This document shows, piece after piece, positions 43,186 to 55,107 of a stretch of DNA of 64,000 nt. The notes under the pieces were generated by a model. The model saw only the letters and a program-made list of their open reading frames with translations. It had not been told where the DNA came from and made no database searches. The position numbers were made by a program, and so were the translations under genes. Position 1 is the first letter of the stretch; each line of letters begins with the position of its first letter. This stretch comes from Plantago major (taxonomy: Eukaryota > Streptophyta > Magnoliopsida > Lamiales > Plantaginaceae), in NCBI GenBank assembly GCA_026545765.1, contig CM048844.1:25366237-25430236 (forward strand), read 5' to 3'.

Positions 43186-44274
43186 TCATGAAGGGAGAGG
43201 CGGTACCAAGAGGGCGTAACCGGTTGGTCGAATGACCGGATCAAGCATATGATGAAGAATGGCGGGTTCGATTCCTGAATCCAAATACTCGTATGTGTTC
43301 GAGTTTGGCGTGTGCAGTGTGGAAAAAGGGAAAGTGGTTTCGTAAAAAACGACATGTCGAGAGACAAATATCTTACGACTAGAGATCTCATAACACTTGT
43401 ATCCCCGATGATCGGAAGGATACCCCAGAAATACACACGGGACCGAACGAGCTTGGAGTTTGTTTATAGTGGGGGATGGGAAGAGGGGAAAACAAAGACA
43501 ACCAAAAACACGAAGATGGTTATAGCTTGGAAGTTTGTTGTAGAGAATTTGAGTAGGGGAGGAAGAGTTAAGCACCTTCGAGGGAAGGATGTTGAGAAGA
43601 TAAGTTGCGGTGGCAAGTGCATGATGCCAAAAGGTAGGTGGCATGGATGCGTGAGCAAGAAGTGTCCGGATTATATTGTTTAGGGAACGAATATGCCTTT
43701 CGGCTTTGCCGTTTTGAGATGAAGTGTGAGGACAAGAAAAACGGAAGTGAATACCGTTAGTTTGGGCAAAGGAGTGAAATAGACCATTGTCAAATTCCTT
43801 GCCATTATCGCATTGTATATTCTTAATAGAAGTATTGAAATGGGTGCGAACAAAGGCATGAAACATAGTGAAGATAGCATACACTTGAGATTTCTTAGAG
43901 ATAGGAAAGGTCCATAAAAACTTAGAAAAATCATCAAGAAAAAGCACATAATAGCGGTGTCCGCTTGAGCTAGCTATCGGAGAAGTCCAGAGATCACTAT
44001 GCACAATATCAAAGGGAGAAGTAGTGTTTGACAATGAATTATGAAACGGCAATTTTATTTGTTTCCCCAAAGAACATGAGGGACAAAACTGATGTTTAAG
44101 AGCATTACAATGAATATAATTCTTGCTAGAGAGAGATCGAAGAGTAGTCTCTCCCGGATGCCCTAAACGACTATGCCATAAAGCAGGAGAAGAAACCGAA
44201 AAAGCAGAATTGAAGTGGGTGGCTTGCGTGTTGGGGTGGACTGGATAGAGGTCACCGGTGCTATCACATCTCAT
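43186..44274 (-). pseudogene. Copia-2 integrase
   Basis: A 362-codon frame with the zinc-binding start (LWHSRLGHPGETTLRSL, CPSCSLGKQIKLPF), the catalytic core (IVHSDLWTSP, LFLDDFSKFLWTFP, then IQCDNGKEFDNG and SSQNGKAERHIRSL) and the C-terminal part (YNHLRVFGCLCFPLF, CVFLGYPSDHRGYKCYE, RHVVFYE). The three acidic catalytic positions are present. Upstream it follows the protease fragment in another frame. Confidence 0.92.
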
Positions 44275-44890
44275 GATTCGTTTTCCTCAGAAATCCTTGT
44301 GAAAAGCCGACGGGTCAAATTCAATAGAAACAGGTTATCGGTGGTAAATTTGCTAACGAGATGAGGAGGTTTTGACAAGGTTAGGGGTATGTAACACGTT
44401 TTCAAGAGAAGAGGAGGGTAATGAGAGAAAGAAGTGTTACCATAACCTTTAATTGGAATCATATGACCATTACCAACAACAACTCGACGATTATAAGTGC
44501 TCGAATTGAAATAAGAAGAGAGTACCTTTGTCGGTGTCATATGGGAAGAAGCACCGTATCCATGTACCGATTAGCATCCGGAGGAGTAAGTCCCAAGGTA
44601 TGCATGGTCGCCTCGACGTTAGTTGGTGATGCACCGAGAAGAATGCCCGTGGTTAGTGACGAGATCGAGAAGTCCCACGACCGGAGGGCGCAGGATGCAT
44701 AGGAGCCGTAGGATATGGGCAAGATGGCGGAGACCACGGCTGCCAAGGCCAGCCGTATGATTGCCATGGCGTGGTAGGCTGGGGAGGCTGCCAAGGTTGG
44801 GAGGAGGTCCCGGTTGGCTGTCCGGAATTGCTGCCACGGTTTTGGCGGTTTGGACCACCTTTGGGGTTGTTCTTCTTCTTGTTTTTGGAG
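44275..44890 (-). pseudogene. Copia-2 protease and gag C-terminus, frames broken
   Basis: Frames 44537-44794 (LGLTPPDANRYMDT) and 44271-44540 (MTPTKVLSSYFNSSTYN, VVVGNGHMIPIKGYG) are the two halves of the protease region. The active-site Asp-Thr-Gly is split at about 44560, where CTGG appears as CGG, shifting the frame by one. Further upstream (44619-44880) the gag tail is Pro/Trp/Gln-rich in a third frame. Confidence 0.8.
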
Positions 44891-45643
44891 TTAGGGTACC
44901 GCGGAAGGAAAGAAAGAAGGAGAGATAATGTGTTTTGAGTTGTTTCCAGAAGTGGTACTACCAGAAGAGATCAAAAGAGCCGAGCCACCGGCTTCTTTGT
45001 TGGCACGATGCTTGAGGGTGCGTTCCGCTAATTTGATGCGAGAACGAACACTTTCAAAGGAAGGGAGAGGATCCTGATTTTGCACATAGTCCACGGTGCC
45101 AGAATATGCCTCAGTTAAGCCACTGAGAAGACGGAGAACAAGACGGCTAGGAGAGACCTCTATACCCACGTCGGCAAGCCTATCGGCTAATGACTTGACA
45201 TGATTGCAATAAGCCTCGGCAGAAGGGAAGTTGTCGAGGCGGACGTCAGCGAGTTCCTCTTCAAGATGGGTAGCTCGAGAACCTTTGTTATCCATGAATA
45301 TCTGTTCAAGACGGGACCAAGCAGCAGCAGCCGTATCGTTCTTGACAAGAATGGCATGAAGAATGTCAGAAGAGACTGTTGCATAGATCCACTGTAATAC
45401 GACGGCATCAAGTCGATCATAGAGATCAACATCGGCTTCTTTGAGAGCCTTGATTTTGGCGATGGCGGTTTCTTCCGTCGGAGGGATGATGTGATGCATA
45501 AGGTTATGCACCCGTGCTTGAACCTGGAATAACGTGACCCAAGAATGATACATACCGGTCTCATGATCCAATGTGATGGGAATCAGGGAGCGGACGTTGG
45601 TGATAGAGAGAGCGGGATGAAACTTGGGTGATTGATCAGACAT
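44891..45643 (-). CDS. Copia-2 gag
   Basis: A 250-codon open frame from MSDQSPKFHPALSITNVRSL, with the copia Gag core (YHSWVTLFQVQARVHNLMHH, VLQWIYATVSSDILHAIL, AWSRLEQIFMDNKGSRATHL, AYCNHVKSLADRLADVG, RLVLRLLSGLTEAYSG). It forms the capsid-like shell around element RNA. No zinc knuckle is visible in this frame; the downstream part is frameshifted. The start is the first ATG after a leader of about 260 bp. Confidence 0.9.
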   Translation of the reverse strand: MSDQSPKFHPALSITNVRSLIPITLDHETGMYHSWVTLFQVQARVHNLMHHIIPPTEETAIAKIKALKEADVDLYDRLDAVVLQWIYATVSSDILHAILVKNDTAAAAWSRLEQIFMDNKGSRATHLEEELADVRLDNFPSAEAYCNHVKSLADRLADVGIEVSPSRLVLRLLSGLTEAYSGTVDYVQNQDPLPSFESVRSRIKLAERTLKHRANKEAGGSALLISSGSTTSGNNSKHIISPSFFPSAVP

Positions 45644-45894
45644 GGTGGGTGCCGGAAAACTGTTCAGAGAAGAGAGGAGAATTTATCGATTTAGCGTGAG
45701 GCTAAGTCGATGTTGTGTGGAGGCGTGAGGCCGGAAACAGGAGACGGAGCAGGCTGTTTTGGCGTGAGGCCGGAACACAAGGAGACAGGGGAAGAAAGGG
45801 GAGAGGCTATTTGAGCGGCGTGAGGCCGGAAACAGGGGAAGAAGGAGGATCGAACAGCGGCGGCTAGCAGCGGAAGAGAGGGACCGATGTTCGG

Positions 45895-46044
45895 CGTGAT
45901 ACCATGTAAGATTATAAGAATATATTTCTTATTATTGGATTCAATGATGAGTACATGTATTTATACAATGTGATAACTTGATCACCAAGTATTCTAATCT
46001 AAGTCTAATCTAACTAGGATTCTAGATATATACATATTCTAACA
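45895..46044 (-). repeat. Copia-2 5' LTR with adjoining primer site
   Basis: LTR 45905-46044 (140 bp), starting TGTAAGATT and ending CATATTCTAACA. Next to it on the minus strand (45904-45895) is TGGTATCACG, an initiator-Met-type primer binding site. In the leader beyond (45690-45840), a word GCGTGAGGCCGGAA is repeated three times with a fourth variant. Confidence 0.88.
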
Positions 46045-46049
46045 TAATC

Positions 46050-47915
46050 AAATGAGGAATGAAGATAGAGATGGTTTAATATCTAAAAAAAGTGTGGGAC
46101 CCATTGCTACATTGTGAGGGTGAGACCACCGGAAGTAAAACCGAGGTCGAATTTTCCAAAAAAAAAAAACTTGAGGAGAGATAAACTCAGGAGAAATAGA
46201 TGAGGTAGAAAATAAAGAAGAGATAGAATTTTATAATTTGAAACTGCTATGGAAATAGAAGTCTAATAGTACACTGTTGTCCACGCGCCAACTTATGGAT
46301 TATATACTACCTTTAAATTTACACTATCTTTATTTTTATATTAATAATACAATAATAAATTAATTGAAAAGCCAACACACACGCACAAAGTTGACCCTGT
46401 TTAACTTCATCCCAAAAGGATTATTGGGTTTGGAACTTAATACTTAACATAATTCTTCATCTCCGGAGCTTTTTTACGTTTCGAGCGCGAATTCACGTTC
46501 CGAGCTTTACAGTTTCACTAATTCTCGATTTATGTTTTCTTAGTTTTCGAATTGAGTTTTCTTAGTTCATCGTCGAAAAATTTTAGGAATAAAATGTCAA
46601 TTTTAAGGGTCTTATTTTTTATAAGGGGTTGTTAAAATAATTTAAACATAATAAACTTTTGATTTCTTATTTAGCATTGCATGAGTGGTCGAAAACAATG
46701 AAAATAACTACGGAAAATCAAAGTAGAACTTTTATCTATAAAAAATTCCGATATAATATGAGGAGTAAATATCATATTATGTTTGAATATAGAACTAGAA
46801 TATATCAAAAAGAAAATTTATAAGTTTTCCGTAGAACAATATAGGTATAAAATTATAATTTAAATTTAATTATATACTACAACAACCGCTCTATATACGC
46901 TCCCGCTCTCAAATAATTTTGAATTTGACGAATTCTCACTCTTGCTTCAGTTCCCGCTCTTGTGCTCGAATTCGCTCAATGTCACCAAGGTTTGGAATCA
47001 CAATTTCAAAACATACTGTTGCACTTCATCCCAAAAGGATTATTGGGTTTGGAATCCCAATTTCAAAAAATAGATGTCTTGCCTTCAACATCTTTATACT
47101 CGTAAGAGTGATGGTAGTATGCATGTTCTTAGACATAATTTCTAACACGCATGAATCATTACATATCTATTTACAAGTAACTTTATCACCCTCATAGGCC
47201 TACCATAGAAATATTTTTACATGCTACTTTAAAGAGGGTATCGATGGATGCAACCTTTTTAAGTAAAAGGAATCAATCCCTCCGGTTATGCCCGCATTTA
47301 ATCTCGTATTTCGAGCACACGAAAATTAAAATGATGTGTATTTAAAAGATAATAATAGAAATAAAATGCATACATATATCTACTTGTATAATATGTCAAA
47401 ATTTTAAGATGTGGTACGGATGAACTATTACTTTTACATCTAAATGAGATAAAATTAGACCGTACCATCATAGGCATCACTATTGCATACGCATTATCGA
47501 ATTACCGCGTGAAATTTTGATACTGTAGCACCTCCAATGGATCCCAGAATGACAAATGAGGAGGTGTTGTTATAATGTTATGGCCCGTCGAAATTCGACG
47601 GGTATTAGAAAAACATATATAAAAATATCTTGAAATAACACATTTATTCAAAGAAAATGTAAAAAAAAAACATATAAACTATTATATTATTCGAAATGCC
47701 AACACATGTGTAATAAAGAGATCAACTGAAATAAATCATTTCCTGTAAAGTAAAATTTAAAGAAGAGTTAACACATTGTGCTAATAGTAATCATTTATTG
47801 TAAACAATAAGTTCAAATCTTCAAGGTTTATAAGGTAATAATTTTAAAATTACCTTATAGTTTGTCGAAAACCTCTTTGTATACAACATTTGTATTCGTA
47901 TCATATAGGCCTGTA
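46050..47915. other. Intergenic, short repeats only
   Basis: No gene. A 31-bp sequence (ACTTCATCCCAAAAGGATTA..) occurs at 46404-46434 and again at 47023-47053, and TTTGGAATCxCAATTTCAAAA occurs twice near 46990 and 47048. A perfect hairpin CCCGTCGAAATTCGACGGG lies at 47584-47602. Confidence 0.5.
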
Positions 47916-47919
47916 ATTA

Positions 47920-48780
47920 GGTAGGATGCAACCCGAACCCATTAAAACCCGACAAATTATTTATGTACGAGTTGGGTTCTACGTACACCCGTACCCGTCC
48001 AAAACTCGCCTTTGCCCAATACACAACCCGTACAGAACTCGACTCGAATTCGACCCGTACCCAAATTTGATCCACGATCTGCCCAGAATCCGACCTGGCA
48101 CAAATTTTCGTCACAGGGTAGGGTGGGTATCAACCCCCCCCCCCCTCCCGCGCCCAAGCATAAAAAAAATTGTGAAACATGTGGGAAATTGATTTAGTGA
48201 AATAAAAAAATTTCGCCCGGGTAGGGTGGGGTCGATCACCCAACCAAAAAATGTTTTCGCAAAAACATGTGGGGAACTGTTTTCGTGAGATAAAAAATCT
48301 TCGTCTGGTGTAGCCCCCCACCCGACCAAAAAAATTCGCGAAAACATCTGGAAAATTATTTTCGTGAGAAATTAATTATTTTTTGCTCAGGGTAGGGTGG
48401 GTGGGGTACCCTATCCCAACCCCCCACCCCGTCATGACCAAAAAAAAATTTCGTCGAGAAAACAAAAAACTTTTTTCACCCGGGGTAGGGAGGGTGCTCC
48501 CCCCCCCCCCCCCCTCCCCCCTCCCCCGACTAAAAAAAATTTCGCGAAACCATGTGGTAAATTATTTTCGTGAAATGAAACATTTTCGCCCAGGTGCGTG
48601 AAACTGTTTTCATGTTTTAATTGTTTTTCAAAACTTCGAGTTGGGTTTGGTTTCTAGGTCTTCCTGACTTTAAAATTCCGAGTTGGGTACGGGTACAGGT
48701 TTTAAAATTGTGGGTTGGGTGCGGGTACATGTTATAAACCCCGTTAAACCACCCCACCAATTTTGTAATGGGTCGGTATG
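47920..48780. repeat. Repeat block: CCCGTACCC-rich flanks around five diverged tandem units
   Basis: Flanks hold ACCCGTACCC/GGGTACGGGT words (47930-48060 and 48640-48730) in inverted arrangement, as in some hAT-type non-autonomous elements. Inside, 48114-48600 has five units of about 80-110 bp, each with GGGTAGGGTGGG, a C-run, (A)6-9 and TTTCGCGAAAACATGTGG-like sequence ending in TTTTCGTGA. The units differ in length and have expanded homopolymers. The ORFs here are artefacts. Confidence 0.65.
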
Positions 48781-48979
48781 GGAATACGGAATAGGAAAAT
48801 TTGTGTCGTCTGATTGACTCATCATCATTCTAGATATTAATACATTTTCCCTGAATTGATTCCATATAACACATTTGCCTCAATAACATGCTTCCCAAGA
48901 TTTGTTACTAAAAGCCTTGCTGTATTGCAAAGTTCGGAAGCTTGATCAATGTTACGCAACAACATGATATGCAACCAAC

Positions 48980-51440
48980 CTTAAGAACAATCATGTGATT
49001 AGGGAGTCCAAAACAATTGATATTATTCAGAAACTCAACCGTGAACACTTCTGAGAAACATCATCTACTCTACTCAAGCTATCAACGCTTAAATATTCAA
49101 CGTACTCACCATAAATTTTGGAAATAACGTACTCATTAATCTCATTAACAATGTCATTTGTGGATGCAAGAATGGCTCGATTAATGATGTAATTTGGATC
49201 TAGTGAGGGATTGGCCAAGTGCTCTAACAGTGATGGGTACGTAATGTCAACAATGGCATTTATAGGATCACATAACTATATGATGAGTAGATCATCAGGC
49301 AGTTTTATATAAACCTCACCGTCATTATTTTCACCAGCAACACCATCACCGACTTGTAAAATCCACTCCGCGAACTGCCTGATCTTGTCTATCTCAGCAG
49401 GTGAATTTCCAGACTGCATGTGATGTAAAATTTAATGTTAATCAACTCTATAGTTTAACAAAATAAAAGTATTGAAACAAAAAAATTTACCTGCAACCTC
49501 AGGTTTTTAGTTAATTTGAGGAATTCACATGTTGCTCATATTTTGGATGAGCATATGGCTGCATTAACTATATCGTATCTTGTTCCGCCAACAACCACAA
49601 GAAGAATATGACTGAAGTCTCCACCAAAAACAACCACAAGGCCACCAAAAGGGTCATGAGGGTGATGCATAGCATCTCTCAAGCTCCGATCAACTACCTC
49701 GAAGCAAAATTTATTTGTCATAGAAGTCTCGTCCCATATAATAAGCTTAGTAAGCCTTAATAACTCTGTAACATCATAATCTGCACGAATCTTTGAGCAT
49801 ATTGAGTCCTCATTAGGATGAAGTGGTATGTCGAATCTCGAATGAGCTGCGCTACCCCTTGGAAGCAATAGTGATGCAATACCACTCGATGCAACTGGGA
49901 GAACTATATCTTATTTGGATCTCAATCCCGAACATAAAGTTCCCTATGTAAAAGTCTTCCCAGTCCTTCCATATCCACATAAGAACAACACTCAACCTTT
50001 ACCCGAATTGACAGAAGGGATTATCTTCTCGTAAATTGTACGTTGCTCCTCAGTCAATCGTGGATACAACGAATTGAACTCTTCGGTCTCAACATCTTTA
50101 TCGTTAGACGTCTCATCCACTATGAACTGGTCTGTAACACTGTTTATGATGTCATTTGAAGGAATAGGCATACCTTCAAATTGTCAGACAATTGTAGTTT
50201 GATCTTAAATGATTCTCAATCTCCAATAAAGACAAATCTTTAATCTGATCATCCATGAGTTTCAGACATGTATATTATAATACAAAATATGAATATAATA
50301 AATCATGTGTATAAGTATGTCTAATAAAATAATATTGAACCATAGTTTTTAGTATTTGGATTGTTCTTGTGTTGGGTATTCAATAGGTCATCTTATAAGA
50401 ATTCTCATGTCTTCAACCAAACGTCTTTAGGAATTGACATGATGTGAGATAGAAGCAACACTGTGAATAGATGACAGGGGAAGAAGCCTAGTAACTTGCG
50501 TTCCTAAGGAACCATATGTGGACTTGTATGAATCATAAATAACACCATTGATCGTTCTGATATCCTCATAGCAAGTCACACCTCTTAATTACATTATTCA
50601 ACATGAGTCTCATGTAGTACTGATTCTCATTAGTAATGTTGACATTATGTATACGCCCGACACTTTGTACTTTTGTCTTTCTGCGAGACCATATCTTCTC
50701 TTTCATTCCAACAATAATGTTGTGGCAATTCATGATACAAAAGCTTTCGGGCTTCAGGATTGACTTTGTTTAGTTCGAACCACTGTAAGAATTTTGACTG
50801 CTTTGCATATGGCTTCTCTAGTAATCGGGCATGTATACAGCATTTTTAATGTTCACACTTTGCCAACCCTCCAAGTGGAATGATAACCTTTCAACTGCAG
50901 GAGTCCTATAATGTATGAAAAATTCAAATATTCTCCATAGCTTCACATGCAGAAGCATACCAGACGTCAACATGCCTCATGATTTAATCTGGATTGTTTT
51001 TGTCCACAAAACAAAGCCATATACGGTCACTCTCCTTGGATATATACTTAAACAAATACTTCATAGACCACCCCTAATTGCAAAATTCTATGTTCATGTG
51101 CGTCAATACTTCAACATCAATTGATGATTATATTGGATTACATATCTAACCAAATTTGTAATAATGGAATAGCTTAATAACAAGAGACACGTTGATATTA
51201 ATTATCTTAGAATTTAAAAAGCGAAAAAAAATCGACTTAGTTAGATTTAAACCTATTGTCAAGCACTTGGCCATTTTTTTTTCGACAGTTTCATTTGTAT
51301 CCCTTCTCTTGTATATTTGGTACCCATTCTCATCTGTGTGTGTTCTCATTGTAACTCTTGGGAAAGAATTTCGCATATTTACCCCCCTCCATGGACGGAG
51401 CAGTACGCTGCATTGGATCACACAGACCGTGCATCATGTG
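48980..51440 (-). pseudogene. Helitron Rep/helicase remnant
   Basis: A decayed Helitron transposase read on the minus strand. From 51420 downward: a Rep-side segment (DENGYQIYKRRDTNETVEKK), then about 51130-50930 KYLFKYISKESDRIW and WYASACEAMENI with in-frame stops, then 50900-50300 TPAVERLSFHLEGWQSVN and other scattered matches, then the PIF1-like helicase: PRLTEEQRTIYEKIIPSVNS, Walker A GYGRTGKTF (49951-49980) flanked by stops, LPRGSAAHSRFDIPL and WDETSMTNKFCFEVVDRSLR, PFGGLVVVFGGDF (49536-49868), and near 49027-49218 NRAILASTNDIVNEINEYV. Helitron helicases couple a HUH nuclease to unwinding for rolling-circle transposition. Stops and frameshifts are frequent, so it is not functional. Confidence 0.85.
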
Positions 51441-51599
51441 GTTTGACACGACTTCATACAATTCCAGGTGTTTCTCTTTTTCAAGAAGCTCAGCACATAT
51501 ATAATCGTCAATGTTATATTAATGGAAGAACACAAGGAGATGCCTATTAAATTACAATAGACCTCATGAGCTACTTGAATTATGAACATGTATGATTTT

Positions 51600-54010
51600 G
51601 ATCACAGTATCATATGAATGGGCCAGATTGCCCTTACTAATTATTTTAGACATCAGGATGAAGTATGAACAGACCAAAACACCCTCCACAAACTTTTCTA
51701 TCCAATAGGAATTGAGTATTCTGCCACGTGACATGACAAATTGACCAATAAGAAGCCTAGGAAACTAATTCGATTCATAGATATATATAGAAAAAATATC
51801 ATTGTGGAATAATATAGTACAGTACATAGTACTGCCATATTTTCTTTTTAATAGTGAGAGATCTATATAAATATTTAAATTATAATTGAAGCTCATATAC
51901 ATCAACAACTTACACACCTGTATTTTATTTACTTCTAAGTAGCAAGGTACCCACATTTCGTCAATGATAACAAATAACTCGGCTAATTTACGTGATGGTG
52001 GAGAATGAACACGTACTCAAGGTTAATCTCCCTTATCCCAGTCGTGCAGTGTAAACTTTTACCCTGCATGAACCTCCGCCGCTAAGAATCACAAATAAAG
52101 GGTATTCCTACCGTATCCAAGTCAAATATGTCGCAAATATTATTTTGCAACCACTCCAACCGCATCTGATGGAGCTTGTTGTAAAAAAATAGAAGCATCA
52201 AATTTATCTTGATCCAAATCAAATAAAAAAAATAACAACTCGAGAAGAATATGTGTATAGTTTCATTTAAGTACACCATTATAGTAGATAATATTGTTGT
52301 TAGCCGACTTTATGGAAACATGCGAGTCATAAAGTCGGAAAATTTTAGATGAATTCGTCTTGGGGCAACGAATTTAAATATACGTTCAAAAATATTTTTT
52401 GAAATTTTGTAGATAAATTTATATGAGATTTAATAAGAACTATATATGCAGCCAACATACAAAAAAGGTCCATACAAAAAATAAACAGTGAAATATATAC
52501 TGGCTAAAAATGCAACTAATTCCACAAAATTCACATGGCGATGCCACGATATAGTTTACGTTTAATAATAGGTAGAAATGGGAGAACAAAATAAATTAAT
52601 CGAGACAACCCCTGGGGTGGTATGATCTCCCCTCACATAACGATCTTGGTATGTATAATACAAATCTACCAATCCAACATCATCATAATTAGAACACCCA
52701 ATTGATTATCTATGTGCTAAAACGTTAGCCTCACGTTTAACCTGACAAAACTTCATGGAACAAAAATCTCCATCAAATGCCTGAATTTCATTGAAAAGTG
52801 TAACAAATGGGCAAAGCTGAAATTTGTTCATTTAAAAAGTTTAATCACAACATAACAATCCCTTTCAATTACTATGTGTTACCACTCAAAATTTCGAACA
52901 AATTTAGTTCTAAATTTGGTTGGCAAACCTTCCGCATTTTCAGCAACCATAAGCCATAAAATTTTATCACCAAGCAATAACATTGCCCTTATGATCCCTA
53001 TCAACAACACTAATACATCCCCCTATTCAGACTCTTCTCAACCGTATCAAAATTTCACGGGGTAGGATGACTGGAATTTGAATGAATCTGGTGGGGTTTA
53101 GCCCATCAACTTTATATATCATATTATATTATATAAAAACACTCAACTGATAATTTAAGTGCTAAAACATTAGCCTCATGATTAACCTGGCTAAAAACTT
53201 CATTGAACAAAATTCTCGCCCCCTATTCGGACTCTGCTCAACCGTAGAATCAAAATTTATTAATTTCTTATTAAATAGATGGGGGGAGTATTAAATATTT
53301 AATAAACGCTCTACTTTTAAAATTATGTTATTTCATTTTATTTTATTTATTAAATGTATATTTTATTTTAGTGAATAAAATGATGTATTTAATTAATAAT
53401 AATATTATAGATTGGTGTTTATGGATTCGTCTTGTCATGATGAATTGAAATATAAGTTCAAAATATTTTCGTAGTTTTGTAGATAAATTTATATGATATT
53501 TAAAAACTAGTTGAAAATGCAACTAATTTCATAAAATTTCACGTAGGATTGAATTAATTTAATAAATTCTATATTTTTAAAATTCCATTATTTTATTTTA
53601 TCTTATTTAATAAATTTATATTTTATTTTAATGAATAAAATGATTTATTTAATTAATAATAGTATTCAAGATTGATGTATATGGATTCGTCTTGTCACGA
53701 CGAATTCGAATATATGTTCAAAATATTTTTTGAATTTTTGTAGATAAAGTTATATTAGATTTAATAAAAACTATATATGTAGTCAACATACCAAAAATAA
53801 CAGTGTAATATATAATTAAGGAAATATTTGAATGGACCAGATTGCCCTTACTAATTGTTCTAGATATCAGGATGAACTATGAACAGATCAAAACACCCTC
53901 CACAACTTTTTTCAGCCAATCAGAATTGAGTATTGTGTCACGTAAGCATGAAAAATGGACCAATAGGAAGGTTTGAAAACTTTTTCAATCCATATATATT
54001 TTTAAAGTTG
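51600..54010. repeat. AT-rich block of duplicated segments
   Basis: About 170 bp at 51611-51790 recurs at 53831-54003 (GCCCTTACTAATT, ACACCCTCCACAA, GAATTGAGTATT). Segments with GGATTCGTCTTGTCA and TTTTGTAGATAAATTTATAT recur near 52350, 53415 and 53680. Adjacent blocks of about 270 bp (53290-53540 and 53560-53810) are tandem copies, and GTGCTAAAACxTTAGCCTCA occurs at 52716 and 53160. The copies are diverged. The TATATAT end at about 51785 and 53990 could be Helitron 5' ends on the minus strand. No gene is seen. Confidence 0.6.
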
Positions 54011-54033
54011 TGGTCTATCTCAAAGGAGAAGCA

Positions 54034-54062
54034 TGCCACATAGGCAAAAATCCTATGTGGCA
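54034..54062. other. Perfect 10-bp stem hairpin
   Basis: GCCACATAGG, a 7-base loop, and CCTATGTGGC form a perfect hairpin in an AT-rich region beside the possible Helitron end. It may be a transposon terminal structure; no function is shown. Confidence 0.55.
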
Positions 54063-54629
54063 AATTCTAGCAAAAAATAATTGATTTTTTAATTCTCCTA
54101 TTTTTCATGGATAAATCCTACTATCAAAATAACCTACATCGAATTTGTATACCCCGGAAAAAAAATAGAGTTTGTTATTTTCCCTATCCTAAATCTATAG
54201 TTACTATTTAAAAGGAGAAATATTCTCCATTATGGATTTCCAATTAAAAAACGTCTACTCACAATTGAACTTAAAAAAAAAAAAAAAAAAAAGGATTTTA
54301 TGTCCCTCCAATTTCCTCCTAATGCAACGATACTGTAGTCATAAGGTAGAGATGATCCAGCCACATGTACAAGTTCAGCGATTCAATTAAAAATCATGCA
54401 TTAACTATTAATAGTAAAATTTATGGTGGAATGTTAGATATGGCTACTACAAGAATACTTCTACTCACCTGGTATTACAATAAAACAAAACTCATAAAAC
54501 GAAATGAAGGAATAAATGAAACACCCTATTTTCATGATAATTAATTTATTTGTAGAATAAAATGAAGGAAGAAATCGATATATATCTGAAGGTAGACATT
54601 TTAAAAACAAAATTTTCAAATGTATATAT

Positions 54630-54870
54630 CTTCCTCGGTTCCTTAGAAGTTGTCCACTTTACTTTTCAACACGTAATATAAGCAGAGTAATATTATAACA
54701 ATATATACATGTGAAAGTTACTTTACAACTTTATTGGCAGTTGGTTTGGGAAGTAGTGGAGAATATAAAATTATAAATATTTCCTAACATGACAAAGAAA
54801 TTAAAGTGGACAACTCCAACGAGACACCCAAAATGGCAAAAGTGACAGCTTCTATGGGACGAAGTGAGCA
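54630..54870. mobile_element. Stowaway-like MITE
   Basis: Left end CTTCCTCGGTTCCTTAGAAG and right end CTTCTATGGGACGAAGTGAG are inverted relatives, and GTTGTCCACTTTA/TAAAGTGGACAAC is repeated inverted inside. This is the typical wording of Stowaway/Mariner MITEs of plants. Confidence 0.7.
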
Positions 54871-55000
54871 AAAAAATTTAGAACCTAAATTTTCATTGTA
54901 TAGTTCAATTAAAAAAATTACCGTTAGGGTTTGAAAATAATTCGTGGTCACAGTTGAATTTTGTTTAATGTAAAAAGTCCAAACTAGACAACTTAATTCG

Positions 55001-55107
<107 letters not shown>

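Larger units (their letters stand above)
41249..46044 (-). mobile_element. Copia-2: 4.8-kb Ty1/copia element with short LTRs
   Basis: A minus-strand element with LTRs of 169 bp (41249-41417) and 140 bp (45905-46044), flanked by the 5-bp duplication TAATC (41244-41248 and 46045-46049). Order on the minus strand: 5'LTR, primer site (TGGTATCACG at 45895-45904), gag, protease, integrase, RT, RNase H, 3'LTR. Gag type, small LTRs and overall size recall the Ale/Retrofit group; not tested by phylogeny. Breaks occur in gag, protease and RT, but most domains are still long and clear. Confidence 0.93.

Noticed and set aside
48114-48600. CRISPR-like array
   Set aside because: Units are diverged, have no conserved repeat with unique spacers, and the genome is a plant's.
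47917-48601. Several short ORFs on both strands
   Set aside because: Products of tandem repeats and homopolymers; no protein character.
51146-51550. Plus-strand ORFs of 84 and 77 residues
   Set aside because: Antisense to the Helitron Rep remnant read on the minus strand.
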